Shown: positions 1 through 9,635 of the stretch, piece by piece
Position numbering within the stretch: the stretch's first letter is position 1
How the letters are laid out: every line of letters starts with the position of its first letter
Made by a program: the position numbers and the translations under genes
Notes under the pieces: model-generated
Told to the model about the DNA's origin: nothing
The model's database searches: none
Seen by the model: the letters and a program-made list of their open reading frames with translations, nothing else
Assembly: GCF_000971155.1 (NCBI RefSeq)
Contig: NZ_BBLX01000003.1
Coordinates: 62,001 to 126,000, forward strand
Reading direction: 5' to 3'
From: Demequina maris
Lineage (GTDB): Bacteria > Actinomycetota > Actinomycetes > Actinomycetales > Demequinaceae
Length of the DNA: 64,000 nt

Positions 1-816
1 GTCGTGATCGCAGTGGGCGCGGAGCTGTTCAGCTTCGACTCGGTGCGCGCGGTCGGAGCGTCGGTGCTGGCCTCGGCGGGCATCGCGTCGATCGTCGCGG
101 GCCTCGCGGCACAGTCGGTGCTCGGCAACATGTTCGCCGGCATCCAGCTGGTCTTCAGCGACGCGCTGCGCGTCGACGACGTCATCGTCGCCCAGGGCGA
201 GTGGGGTCGCGTCGGCGAGATCACGCTCAGCTACGTGGTGCTCGACCTGTGGGACGACCGCCGCCTCGTCCTGCCCTGCACCTACTTCACCACCACGCCG
301 TACGAGAACTGGACGCGGCAGGGCTCCGAGCTGCTCGGCTCGGTCGAGTTCGACCTCGACTGGCGGGTCTCCCCGCAGCGGATGCGCGAACACCTCGAGC
401 AGGTGCTCACCGAGACGCCGCTGTACGACGGCCGCGCCAACGTCCTCCAGGTCACCGAGGCGACCGCCGGCTACGTGCGCGTGCGCATCCTCGTCACCGC
501 GAAGGACGCGCCCACGTTGTACGACCTGCGGTGCTTCGTGCGCGAGGCCATGGTGCTGTGGATCCAGTCCGTGATGCCCGACGCGGCGCCCGCCCAGCGC
601 GTGCTCATCTCCGAGCAGGCGGCGCCCGCGCCGCGCAAGCGTGGCGGCGTGACCACGCGCGCCGAGCAGGCAGGCGACTCTGGCTTCTTCACCGGCTCCG
701 CCGAGGCCGAGGAGCGCGCCAGCCACTTCACGCACGCCATCCCGCGGGTCTCCGGGGAGGCGCAGGGGGACGATGCGGCGGTCGAGGAGCCGGAGGACGC
801 GCCCGTGCGGTCGTGA
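1..816 (+). CDS. MscS-family mechanosensitive channel, 5' end outside window
   Basis: The frame is open from the left edge to a TGA at 814-816, so the N-terminus is missing. The visible part starts in the Gly/Ala-rich pore helix (ASVLASAGIASIVAGLAAQS), continues into the MscS beta domain (SVLGNMFAGIQLVF, DDVIV, GEWGRVGEI) and the alpha/beta C-terminal vestibule, and ends in a polar tail of about 60 residues. Proteins of this family sit in the inner membrane and release solutes on hypo-osmotic shock. The GTG at position 4 is only the first start codon inside the window and is not proposed as the real start. The tail carries one copy of the GGACGATGC motif at 768. Confidence 0.85.
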   Translation, partial: VVIAVGAELFSFDSVRAVGASVLASAGIASIVAGLAAQSVLGNMFAGIQLVFSDALRVDDVIVAQGEWGRVGEITLSYVVLDLWDDRRLVLPCTYFTTTPYENWTRQGSELLGSVEFDLDWRVSPQRMREHLEQVLTETPLYDGRANVLQVTEATAGYVRVRILVTAKDAPTLYDLRCFVREAMVLWIQSVMPDAAPAQRVLISEQAAPAPRKRGGVTTRAEQAGDSGFFTGSAEAEERASHFTHAIPRVSGEAQGDDAAVEEPEDAPVRS

Positions 817-845
817 CGCGGCGGTGATGCGGCTGCACCGTCGAG

Positions 846-1463
846 CTATCGCCGCACCGCGCCGATCCAGGTCCGTACCTGTGCACGCGCGGCGTCCACC
901 TCTGCCCGTCGCGCGCGCAGCGCGTCGGCACTCGTATCCGCCTGCGTCGACGCCTCTGCGTCGACCGCGACCACGAGGCCGGTGTCGAGCGTCATGGACT
1001 CGCCGGGCTGGAGCTCGGCGGCGAGGATCGCCCCCTAGGGGGAGAGCAGCAGGTCGCCCGCGCCGGAGCGCGGCAGCAGGATGAGCCCCTCGCCGCTGAA
1101 AAAACACTTGCCGCCGCCTCACTTCGAGTCGATGTCGATGGTCGGGTCCGATGCGCTCCACGACCCGGACTGCACCATGAGCCCGGCGCTGCCGTCGAGC
1201 TTCACCGTCGCCATGTCGCCCGCGAGGGTAGACGCGACGCCCACCTGGCCGCCAATGCCGGAGTGGACGTCGTGGACGAAGAAGGTCTGGCCGCCGGGCG
1301 AGCGCTTGAGACCCTTCATGAACCCTCCGCGGGTGGAGGTCTCGATCTGGATGTCGCCGCGCGTCATCGCCATCACGCCGACCTCGACCCGCACGGAGCC
1401 GCCAGGAGGCATCGTCACCGCGCCCATCCCGAACGCGGGTCCCGCGAAGATGGTGACGTCCAT
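846..1463 (-). pseudogene. AIM24-family protein, broken by two in-frame stops
   Basis: From an ATG at 1463 with a good Shine-Dalgarno (AAGGAG) the frame reads MDVTIFAGPAFGMGAVTMPP and carries AIM24/TIGR00266-family features (SGSW-ASDPTIDIDSK). At 1121-1119 there is TGA where the family has Trp (DSK-W-GGGK). The same frame continues GGGKCFFSGEGLILLPRSG until TAG at 1037-1035, where a Tyr is expected, then reads on through ELQPGESMTLDTGLVVAVDAEA. The last 35 residues no longer resemble the family and stop at 848-846. The continuing homology after each stop shows a recently inactivated gene. Whether the unlike C-terminus comes from a deletion is inference. Confidence 0.8.
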
Positions 1464-1726
1464 TCCGTGCTCCTTGCCTCGTCGGTTACAGCCCGCAGTA
1501 CGGGCGCGGTGCGACCGTAGCGAGGGACGATGCGCGTGTCGCCTGGTCCGGCCGGGTGCGGCGAGTGTCGGCGGGCGTTGGTAGGGTCGGTGCTGGATCA
1601 CGAAGCCTGGCCACAAGCCCTCCAGCCGGCCAGCTGGCAACCGCGTCCCGACACGGTGCCCCTGGAGGAAGATCCGCCGCACGCCGCCCGGCGTGCGGAA
1701 GAACGGATTCTCTGAAGGAGAGAGCC

Positions 1727-2248
1727 ATGGCTGATGCCACGCGTCCGCGCTGCCTGTACTCGGCGAGCGGACACCTCGTCCACCTCATCCAGATCAAGCG
1801 CGCGTTGCGAGACGGACCGGCGCGCGACATGCGGATCGTCGGCGCCCACGAACGCGGCATCTACGCGGCGCCGCTGGACACCCCCGACCAGGTCGAGACC
1901 TGGTGCATGCACGACGAGTGGCGCGAGATCGCACACCAGGCCATCGCGCGGCACCGCACGCACATCCGTGCCTACTCGCATGGGCTCGCGGAGATCCTGG
2001 ACCGGAAGGTTTCGTACGTCTCGCCGGAACGCTGGCGCGAGTGCCCCGGGATCGCGGACCTGCGGGTCTGGGAGAGGCCGTGGGTCACGCGCGCGGAGTT
2101 CGAGGGCGAGGTGGCCGCCGGCCGATGGCCTGGCGCGGAGCCTCGGCCTGCATGGGTGTCGGCGCGCAGTTCCGGGTCGCGGCTCGCGGCTCGGAGCCGC
2201 CTTCCGGGCGCTCAGTCCTCGTCGACGCCGCGGACGTTTCGTGCGTGA
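1727..2248 (+). CDS. hypothetical protein, possibly 3'-damaged
   Basis: The gene starts at an ATG with a clear GAAGGAG ribosome site 6 bases upstream and gives 173 residues. The first 130 residues look like a folded soluble protein rich in His, Arg, Trp and Glu (DQVETWCMHDEWREIAHQAI, RKVSYVSPERWREC). I do not recognise the family. The last 40 residues are Ser/Arg/Ala-rich and converge with the end of the phospholipase-D pseudogene on the other strand, so the natural stop may have been lost. It has no signal peptide or membrane segment and sits between two pseudogenes, so it may itself be decaying. Confidence 0.5.
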   Translation: MADATRPRCLYSASGHLVHLIQIKRALRDGPARDMRIVGAHERGIYAAPLDTPDQVETWCMHDEWREIAHQAIARHRTHIRAYSHGLAEILDRKVSYVSPERWRECPGIADLRVWERPWVTRAEFEGEVAAGRWPGAEPRPAWVSARSSGSRLAARSRLPGAQSSSTPRTFRA

Positions 2249-3266
2249 AAGCCCAGGATCTGGTCGATCGTCCCCGTGCGGTGGGTCTCCAACGCGATCT
2301 CGCGCGTGCCGAGGCGCACGCCACCCTCCGCGAATATGTGCGACCCCGTGATCGTCGCACGCGCGCCATCCCGGCGGAAGAAGACCATCGCCTTGGCATG
2401 GAGATAGCGATCCCTCGTGAACATCGAGCGATGGCCGGTCCACTTCATCGAGGAGGCGATGAGCACGCGATTGGCGGGGCTGGCGTTACGTGGCGGGTTG
2501 AACCACAGCGCGTTGTCTCGTTCGCTGATCACCTTGACGAGCTCCCCCGTGGGGCGGTACTGAGACACGAGAAGCACCTGTCCGCCTGCCGTGCCCGCAA
2601 GAGTGCGTGGCGGTAGATGATCGAGTCGCCGCGGATGCCCCCGTCTACCAGCACCCGGTCGCTGCCGTCGCGGTCCTCGAGCGATTCGTGGCCGCGCTCG
2701 TGCGCGTTCATGTGCTGAATCTGGTGATACACCGTCTCAAGGTCGTCGGCGAGCCGCGCGTCGGCGATGCAAAGCACGAAGTCCGCATTCTCGACGCCCT
2801 TGCGGTCGAGGTTGACGCCGCCGAACGCATAGGCGGCGTCATCCACCACGCAGAACTACGTGTGCGTCCGGCGCCGCCACGGCAGTCCCTTCTCACGCCA
2901 CAGCCACGTGAAGCGGACGCCTTCTCGGATGAGCTTCGAGGCAAGAGTGTCCGACTTGCGCCACGCCTTGGTGCGATAGCCCGTGGGGACGAATGTGCCG
3001 GCGGCATCGGCGTAGGTGAAGACGTCCGCAGCGACCGATACCTCGACCCCGCGCCTGGCGGCCCACACGAGCGCCTCGCTGCGGTCGTCCGTGCGATGGT
3101 CGTGAGCGATGGTGAGCGTCGTCAGCAGCACTCGCCGCTTGGCGTCACGGATACGGCGGGTCGCGTCGGAGACGTAGTCCTCGCCCACGAGCAGCTGGGC
3201 CGGCGCGAGGCTTCCGCGGCGCTTCTGGGAGTGCTCGCCGTGTGGAGGTGCTGGTGCGCTGGTCAC
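2212..3266 (-). pseudogene. phospholipase-D (HKD) family protein, nonsense plus frameshift
   Basis: Two HxK(x)4D halves are recognisable. The N-terminal half starts at GTG 3266 (AGGAAG upstream) with LLVGEDYVSDATRRI and reaches the first HxK motif as RRRTHT-stop-FCVVDDAAYAFGGVN: a TAG at 2855-2853 replaces the catalytic Lys (H-T-K) and the same frame then continues. Near 2580 one base is missing (ARQADR, then VLLVSQYRPTG in another frame). The second half keeps RYLHAKAMVFF and ITGSHIFAEGG and ends at 2212. The architecture matches cardiolipin-synthase-like/PLD phosphodiesterases. With the catalytic Lys codon lost and the reading frame split, it is very unlikely to be functional. Confidence 0.8.
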
Positions 3267-3636
3267 AAATCCACGCTTCCTGACCGTCCTTTCAGTCTAT
3301 GGAGGCGCGGGGCGCGGTCGGGACGCGAGCGCGTCAAAGGGGTTGGGCGCGACTTGCTACTGGACCTCGTCCAGGGTCGGCGTGCAAGGTCGCCCTAGAG
3401 CTTTCGCCAACGCGGCACCGCGCCGGGCCCGCGCACCCCGAGATCGACCCTCACCTGCAAGACCACCGCCGAGCTATCGCATGTGCGGCACCGAGCCCGT
3501 TCATGGCGGTCAGCGCGCACTTCACGCGAACCAGTTGACCGGCAACCCCGTTTGGCTTGGGCTCAGGCTCTCATGTCGTGTGACCAGCATGTGCCTGCCC
3601 TGTGACCAGCCCGTGCCGACGAGGTCTCGTAGCTAA
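3267..3636. other. non-coding gap at the edge of the AT-richer island
   Basis: No frame here has codon use or similarity that supports a gene. A short imperfect direct repeat, TGTGACCAGC followed by (A/C)(T/C)GTGCC, occurs at 3579 and again at 3601, 22 bases apart. Base composition drops toward the right, marking entry into the AT-richer island. I found no tRNA-like fold. Confidence 0.4.
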
Positions 3637-4185
3637 CTAGCCAATCCTCGTCGTGATTGTCGTGCTGCGGGCGGCGCCATCCCGAGGCGGTTCGCCCGCA
3701 GTTACCTCCACGGTCCCGGTAGCACCGAGGAACTCAACGCGGGTTTCCGTGCCGTCAGCTTGCGAGTGAGTCACATACACCCTTGGCAACTCGGGGGTCG
3801 CGCCCATCGCATCGATCTTTTCACCCGCGAGCACACTGGCAACATTGCGCGCCAATGCCTTGAGTAGGTCGTACGTGAAGTTGCCTACGAGAGCGGGGGC
3901 GAGAATGTTGAGTACGCCGGACACGTCGAAGACAATGTGCAGGGGACTCCCGTACCCGATGCTCTTCACGGGGATACCACCATCCGGCAACCGCGCCAAG
4001 AAGGTAAGGACGGGACCCTCTACTTGGAGGTCGCCGCCACCTGCATCAACCATTGATTGCGCCACAATGCGATGCAGACTGGCCAGGCTTGCGAGCGACG
4101 CTTCGACAGGCGCACCACTCCCTGCGTCAATCGAAACCATCACTGCCAGGTCGGTTACTTCGCGTTCGCGATTGTCGTTTGTCAC
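3637..4185 (-). CDS. hypothetical protein (182 aa) of the AT-richer island
   Basis: An intact frame from ATG 4185 to TAG 3637 gives 182 residues. The N-terminus is polar. A central hydrophobic stretch (HIVFDVSGVLNILAPALVGN) is followed by an amphipathic helix (YDLLKALARNVASVLAGEKI), and the C-terminus is beta-rich and Thr-rich. It has no signal peptide and only a marginal membrane segment. I do not recognise the family. Codon use is more AT-tolerant than that of the flanking housekeeping genes and resembles the ATPase and HEPN genes upstream on the same strand, so the three may have arrived together. Its distance from the ATPase (470 bases) leaves co-transcription uncertain. Confidence 0.6.
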   Translation of the reverse strand: MTNDNREREVTDLAVMVSIDAGSGAPVEASLASLASLHRIVAQSMVDAGGGDLQVEGPVLTFLARLPDGGIPVKSIGYGSPLHIVFDVSGVLNILAPALVGNFTYDLLKALARNVASVLAGEKIDAMGATPELPRVYVTHSQADGTETRVEFLGATGTVEVTAGEPPRDGAARSTTITTRIG

Positions 4186-4655
4186 ACGGAGACAATAGCG
4201 CCTGGGCCCACCAATTCAGGACCAACCTTGTGACCCAGCATCTCGACGACGGAAATGACATCGCTATTGCCGCGGGCGAGCTGCCCGTGGCCAACTGAAA
4301 TTGGCGCGTGACATTGAGGCGGAACAAGATCAGCGCGAATGCTCCAAAGCCGTTAACGCCCGTCGTTCAAGCGGTCACGGTCGTCGAACGTCGTGGTGAG
4401 CTCACATCAGCCCCGCTGGGACTGGCCGAAGACTCCTTGAGCCACGGCGCGAGTCATGACTCGCTCGCCCCGCGCTGCCGTGAACAACACACTGCACAGG
4501 TGTGCCGCCACGGCGGCGACCTCGAAGTACCGACTATCTGCGTGAAACGAAGCCCGAGACGGACGAGCAGAACGATTGAAACCACAGATGACGCGACCAT
4601 CGCGGACGGAACCCGCCACCGAAACGGGCCTCAACTTGCAGCGAGCGGGCTACAG
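4186..4655. other. gap between the unknown gene and the ATPase; no supported gene
   Basis: The stretch has the low G+C of the island. The only notable frame is a minus-strand ORF at 4634-4407 (75 codons) with no recognisable motif and no ribosome site, so I do not call it. It could be a degraded third component or a 3' untranslated region. Confidence 0.35.
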
Positions 4656-6308
4656 CTACGCCGTCGAACGCGCGAGGACGAGGTCCGGCCCCGTGGCGTC
4701 GATGACCGGCCCGCGCCGCAATCGATCGCGAAACTTCGTGCCCGTCAAAGGCTCGACGCGCCCCTTTTCACCTGTCAGACGCCACGTCCAAAGTCCATCG
4801 TGCAGATCAAGGACGTTGAGACCCCGCTTGAGTCGAATATCAGCGAACTCACTCAGATCGAGCATGTATGCCTCATAGCGGACGCCCGGCCGGTGCTGGT
4901 CCGACAATGACGTCGACACAAGATGACAGAAGCGCAAATCTACGAGCCGCTCTAGGTGTTCATATGCGCCGCCCGATGCGACATCGACACGCACCCGGAA
5001 GTATGTGAAGCCCTCACCCTGAACGATGGTTGAAAGACCGTCCAGGTTCGCAAGCAGTTTCTGCGCGCTATCGTCACCGACGTCTTGCTCAAGATCATTG
5101 CGCTTTGTCCGAGCGGCCTGCCCAGCAGCCTGCGCGACATCCTCTCTACCCACCTCGCGTGCAAGCGCACGCGCCTTGCGCGCAACAACGATCGACGATG
5201 CGAGCAAGTTGAGATAGTCGCGCGGCACACCCCCCGACGCGAGTACTAGGCGCGCCAACGCCTCAGGCTTCGCAATTCGGCGGGGCGACGCGATCCCCGC
5301 CGCGAGCGTGTAGTCCGACAGCACTCGTTCGAGGAAGCGCTGTGCAGCCTGCGGGTCTTCGAGAGTTACATCAAGATTGATCGTCGTCGCGTCGTGAGGG
5401 GCTTCCAAACCGACTCGTGTACCCGAATCGAATGCACGTGTGAGCCGCTCGATACTCGCGACCTTGATCCAACCATCACAGTCCCTAAGCGCCGAGTGCA
5501 GATAGTCGAGCACGGCTGGCTGAGTAGACATGTCCAGGAGGTAGAAATCGTCAATATATACGTATAGACGCAACAGATCGGCCTTCAGTACATCACGCAG
5601 CGCTGCGTTAATATCTGGCACGACGGCCCCTACCGTATTCGAGTCGGCCTGCCCATCTGCTCGCATTCTTGAGACACGGTCTCGCAATGCTCGCAATGCG
5701 CTCGAGACATCACTTGTCGAATTCCCGAGCGATCGCCCAATATCGCCGCAAATCTGCTCCGCTATCGATAGGAATGCCATTTCGGGAGTAGTGCGTCGAA
5801 AGACCTGAGCGTTGAACCAGACAGCCACGTAGCCAGCCTGCTCGGCGATTCGTTTCGCTTCAAGCAACAACGCAGTCTTGCCGACACCCCGTCGCCCAAA
5901 GACGAACTGGTGCCGAGATGCAGCGACCGTACTCAAGCTCGCACGCGGGTCCTCCACATACCGAAGGCTCGGCAAGGCATCTGACGTCCTGGAACGCGCT
6001 TCCAGTAGCTGGATCAATTGGTCAATCTCGGAGCGATAGAGGCGCCCCTGTGAGACTGCGCTTGCGGGTGGCTGCTCGACTGTGCGCGCCGGCCGCACAA
6101 CGACGACCAGGTCGGCCGCATTCACACCGGCTTCGCGCACCGCAACCTCAATGAGGCCCACTGACGACTGTCCCACGGCCACCTGCGATGGCGCGACGTG
6201 GACCAGCACCCAATATTCATCGGGAAACTCTCGATCGGAAATCTCAACCGGCACGATCTCAACGCGAGATAGCACCTCTGTGACCGCCTCCCGGACGCCG
6301 TCACGCAT
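4656..6308 (-). CDS. AAA-type P-loop ATPase paired with a HEPN protein
   Basis: This 550-residue protein has an N-terminal domain of about 80 residues, a linker, then a P-loop ATPase. Walker A is GRRGVGKTALL (near residue 140), Walker B is LYVYIDDFYLL, and a sensor-like VASIERLTRAF and a helical lid follow, as in Cdc6/ORC-like or STAND-like ATPases. The C-terminal 130 residues have a winged-helix-like look (EHLERLVDLRFCHLVS) and no catalytic motif I know. The ATG at 6308 overlaps the HEPN stop by one base (TAATG), so translation is probably coupled. The family exists as 'ATP-binding protein' in accessory DNA. A role as sensor/regulator of the HEPN partner is inference. Confidence 0.75.
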   Translation of the reverse strand: MRDGVREAVTEVLSRVEIVPVEISDREFPDEYWVLVHVAPSQVAVGQSSVGLIEVAVREAGVNAADLVVVVRPARTVEQPPASAVSQGRLYRSEIDQLIQLLEARSRTSDALPSLRYVEDPRASLSTVAASRHQFVFGRRGVGKTALLLEAKRIAEQAGYVAVWFNAQVFRRTTPEMAFLSIAEQICGDIGRSLGNSTSDVSSALRALRDRVSRMRADGQADSNTVGAVVPDINAALRDVLKADLLRLYVYIDDFYLLDMSTQPAVLDYLHSALRDCDGWIKVASIERLTRAFDSGTRVGLEAPHDATTINLDVTLEDPQAAQRFLERVLSDYTLAAGIASPRRIAKPEALARLVLASGGVPRDYLNLLASSIVVARKARALAREVGREDVAQAAGQAARTKRNDLEQDVGDDSAQKLLANLDGLSTIVQGEGFTYFRVRVDVASGGAYEHLERLVDLRFCHLVSTSLSDQHRPGVRYEAYMLDLSEFADIRLKRGLNVLDLHDGLWTWRLTGEKGRVEPLTGTKFRDRLRRGPVIDATGPDLVLARSTA

Positions 6309-6964
6309 TATTCACCATTCACAATCTGTCCGAGGACAAAGTCTTCGACTGCGGCACAGAATCTCGACGCGCTGGCCGCCACTGCTCGCGCATCCTGCTC
6401 CCAAACCAGGTCGCTTGTTGGGTAAGGGTCATAGTCTGCGTCGTTTCTCAACAGGCGCGCATATTGCAAATCCTGCACGAGCGCTTCGCGATCCGGTAAT
6501 TCACCAGGAAGTTTTTGGGGTAGTACGGAGTGCTTCTCGTGGTCATCGCCGCGATAGAATGCAAATGCGGCCGACCTCGCTGTGTGATACATAGCGTAGT
6601 AGTAGCGGCCGATAGCCACTCTGTAGCGTTGGTCGCGCAATAGTTGATCAGCCACGACTAGGTGCGCGGCCGACAACTCAAGGCGATCTAGACACACCCT
6701 GCTGGTCATTTGCGCAATCGGCATGGTCGGCGCGTGATGAGGCGTCCCCTTAGGGCGCAGCCTGAGCTGCTCCACGCGATCTGCACTATAGGTCGCAAAC
6801 GATCGCAGCACTTGCTCTTCAAGACCAATGACCGGCAACGCTTCCCCCTGCCCCGGACAGACGACGTCCCGGCGTGCGATGTGAAACTGACCTTGGCCAT
6901 TTAACCAGGTGACCCGCCGCACCCTCGGTATTTGGCTCAACGCGCCATAAACTTCGTTTGCCAC
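6308..6964 (-). CDS. HEPN-domain protein with N-terminal accessory domain
   Basis: The C-terminal 135 residues form a HEPN domain of the UPF0332 kind: a helix with LVVADQLLRDQRYRVAIGRY, then YYAMYHTARSAAF, and the signature LLRNDADYDPYP. HEPN proteins are often RNases or toxin components. In this subclass the R-N-x-A-D-Y motif is typical, and the classic RxxxxH ribonuclease motif is not obvious. The frame is open further upstream to ATG 7036, but the pheT terminator hairpin (7001-7032) lies there, so GTG 6964 is preferred. ATG 6724 would leave only the HEPN domain (138 aa, a usual length). The upstream 80 residues resemble the ATPase N-terminus, which argues that they are coding. Confidence 0.65.
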   Translation of the reverse strand: MANEVYGALSQIPRVRRVTWLNGQGQFHIARRDVVCPGQGEALPVIGLEEQVLRSFATYSADRVEQLRLRPKGTPHHAPTMPIAQMTSRVCLDRLELSAAHLVVADQLLRDQRYRVAIGRYYYAMYHTARSAAFAFYRGDDHEKHSVLPQKLPGELPDREALVQDLQYARLLRNDADYDPYPTSDLVWEQDARAVAASASRFCAAVEDFVLGQIVNGE

Positions 6965-7000
6965 AAGGGTCCAGGTGTAGTCCCCGCCACAAACGCGAGC

Positions 7001-7032
7001 GGCGGCCGACGGGGAAGCCCCCTCCGGCCGCC
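7001..7032 (-). terminator. pheT terminator hairpin
   Basis: Arms GGCGGCCG (7001-7008) and CGGCCGCC (7025-7032) pair perfectly, with an inner GGGG/CCCC pairing. It begins 22 bases after the pheT stop codon and has no strong T tract, as is usual for G+C-rich actinobacteria. It separates pheST from the island genes and argues against an ATG 7036 start for the HEPN gene. Confidence 0.6.
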
Positions 7033-7053
7033 GCATCGTGCAATCGTGCGGAC

Positions 7054-9635
7054 CTACCGCAGCACAGCGCCGAACTTCTCCCCCGCCGCCGCGATGATCG
7101 CGTTGCGGACCTCGAGCACCTCGTCAGCAGAGAGCGTGTGGTCCGCGTCGCGCATGCGCACGTTGATGGCGAGCGACTTCTTGCCCTCGCCGATCTGCTC
7201 GCCCGTGTAGACGTCGAACACGCGCGCGTCCTCGACCAGCCCATCCCCAGCGGAGATCACCGCGTCGACCAGCGAGCCCGCAGCCACATCCGAGGAGACC
7301 ACGAACGCGAAGTCCTCCTTCGCCAGCACCTGGCCGGACACGGGCGACGCCGTCACCAGCACGCCCTCGGACTCATCGATCAGCGGGTCGAGCAGCAGCT
7401 CGAACGCCACGGTCCGCGCCGGCAGGCCGAGGTTCTCGCAGACCTTCGGGTGCACCTCGCCGGCGACGCCGACGATCTGACCCTCGAGCCGGTAGATCGC
7501 CACGCGGCCCGGGTGGAACGGCGCCGTCGACTGCCGCTCCCCCACCTCGTTCGAGATCTCGAGCACCACGCCGCACGCGCGCTCGACCTTCTCGACCATC
7601 GCGAGCGCGTCGGTCCACTTCCACGGCGTGGCGTGTCCGTCCCAGCCGGCGGCGATCTTGTTGCCTGACATGACGCCCGCGACGCGGCGCACCTGGCCGG
7701 GGATGGCCTCGTTGAGCGCCTCGACGTCGTCCGGGGTGATGGACGTGCCCGAGTAGGTCGCCGGGATGGCACCCACCAGGCGGCCCAGGTAGGCGCGGCC
7801 GGTCTCGTAGAGAGCCACGTCCTGCGCGCCACGGCCCAGGTTCACCTTGACCGCGTCCACGAGCGTCTCGAGGATCGCGGTGCGCAGCAGCGGCTGCTCG
7901 GCGCTGATCGGGTTCGCCAGGCGGATGACGTCGCGGCGGACGTCGTCCTCGGGCAGCATCACCTCGTCGAGGCGCGCCTCCGAGATGAACGGGTAGGTCA
8001 GCACCTGGGTGAGGCCGGCCTCGGCGAGCGAGCGAGCGACCGACTTCCGGACCAGCTGCGAGTGGGTGTAGCCGCGACCGGGAGGCGCGACAGGCAGCAC
8101 CGAGGGCAGGCCCTCGTAGCCCTGCAGCCGCGCGACCTCCTCGACCAGGTTGATCGGCCCCTCGAGGTCCGCACGCCACGTCGGGCGCGTGATGATCAGC
8201 ACCTCGCCGTCGCGCTCGACCTCGCAGCCCACCTGCTCGAGCGAGTCCATGACCTGCTCCGCGATGTAGGCCACGCCGACGATGCGCGACGGGTAGTCGG
8301 TGTCCATCTCGATGGGCTCCACGGCCGGGACGTTGTCGACGTCCGTGTAGACCTCCTCGATGACGCCCCCGCCGAACTCGACCAGCAGGTTCGCGGCACG
8401 CTGCACCGCGACCGGCGGCAGCGCGGTGTCGACGGCGCGCTCGAAGCGGCGCGACGCCTCCGAGCCGAGCTTGTGACGACGCGCGGTACGCGCGACGGTG
8501 ATCGGGTCGAAGTGCGCGCCCTCGAGCAGCACGTCGGTGGTCGACGACGACACCTCGGTCAGCGCGCCGCCCATGACGCCGGCGATGCCGATCGCGCGCT
8601 CCGCGTGACCGCCCTCCGAGTCCGTGATGAGCAGGTCCTCGCCGTGGAGGACCCGGGTCGCGTCGTCCAGCGTGACGATGCTCTCCGCGGGCCGCGCACG
8701 ACGCACGACGATGGGCGCGGTGAGCGTGCCGAGGTCGTACGCGTGCAGCGGCTGGCCGAGCTCGAGCATGACGTAGTTGGTGACGTCCACCGCGAGCGAG
8801 ATCGACCGCATGCCGGCCGCCTCGAGGCGCGTCTTCATCCACGTCGGCGACGAGGCCGAGGGGTCGAAGCCGCGCACGACGCGCGCGACGAACCGGTCGC
8901 AGCCGACGTTGCCCCGCACGGGCGCCTCGTCCTCGATGAGGATCGGGAAGCCCTCGCCCGCCGCACCCGTGACCGGCAGGCCGGCCGGGTCGGTGAACGA
9001 TGCGCCGGTGGCGTGGGCGTACTCGCGCGCCACGCCGCGGATCGAGAACGAGTAGCCGCGGTCGGGCGTCACGTTGATCTCGATGGTCTTCTCGTCGAGG
9101 CCGAGCAGCGCGATCGCGTCCTGGCCGGGCGTCAGATCAGAAGCGGAGAAGCCCATCTCGGTCAGCACGATGATGCCGGTGTGGTCGTCGCCGAGGCCCA
9201 GCTCGCGCGACGAGCAGATCATGCCGTCCGACCAGTGGCCGTACGTCTTGCGCCCCGAGATCGGGAACGGGCCGGGCAGGGTCGCGCCGGGCAGCACGAC
9301 GACCACCCAGTCGCCCTCGACGAAGTTGTGCGCACCGCAGACGATGCCCTTCGACGACGGGTACTCGACCTTGTTGTCAGGCTTGTGGCCCGGGCCCTCG
9401 GGGTCGTTGAACTCCCCCACGTCCACGCGGCAGTAGTTGATGGTCTTGCCGTTGGACTGCTCCTCCTTGACCAGCGACATCACGCGGCCCACGACGAGCG
9501 GGCCCTCGACACCCGAACCGTGGATGCCCTCCTCTTCCAGTCCGACGCGAGCGAGCGACGTGGCGATGTCCACGGGCGTCGCATCGGGCACCAGAGCAAC
9601 CGACTCCGCGAGCCAGCTGAGCGGAATCTTCGGCA

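Noticed and set aside
843-3480. Identical 10-mers GAGCTATCGC at 843-852 and 3471-3480 as possible attachment-site repeats around the decayed region
   Set aside because: Too short, no integrase or tRNA nearby, and flanks do not match; could be chance.
3579-3617. TGTGACCAGC direct repeats 22 bases apart as a CRISPR-like or regulatory array
   Set aside because: Only two imperfect units with no spacer structure and no cas genes.
4407-4634. 75-codon minus-strand ORF between the ATPase and the 182-residue protein
   Set aside because: No ribosome site, motif or convincing codon pattern. Kept only as a comment on the gap.
6308-7036. ATG 7036 as the HEPN gene start, making it a third gene of the pheST operon
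   Set aside because: The first codons would lie within the strong pheT terminator hairpin (7001-7032). A start at 6964 or 6724 is more likely.
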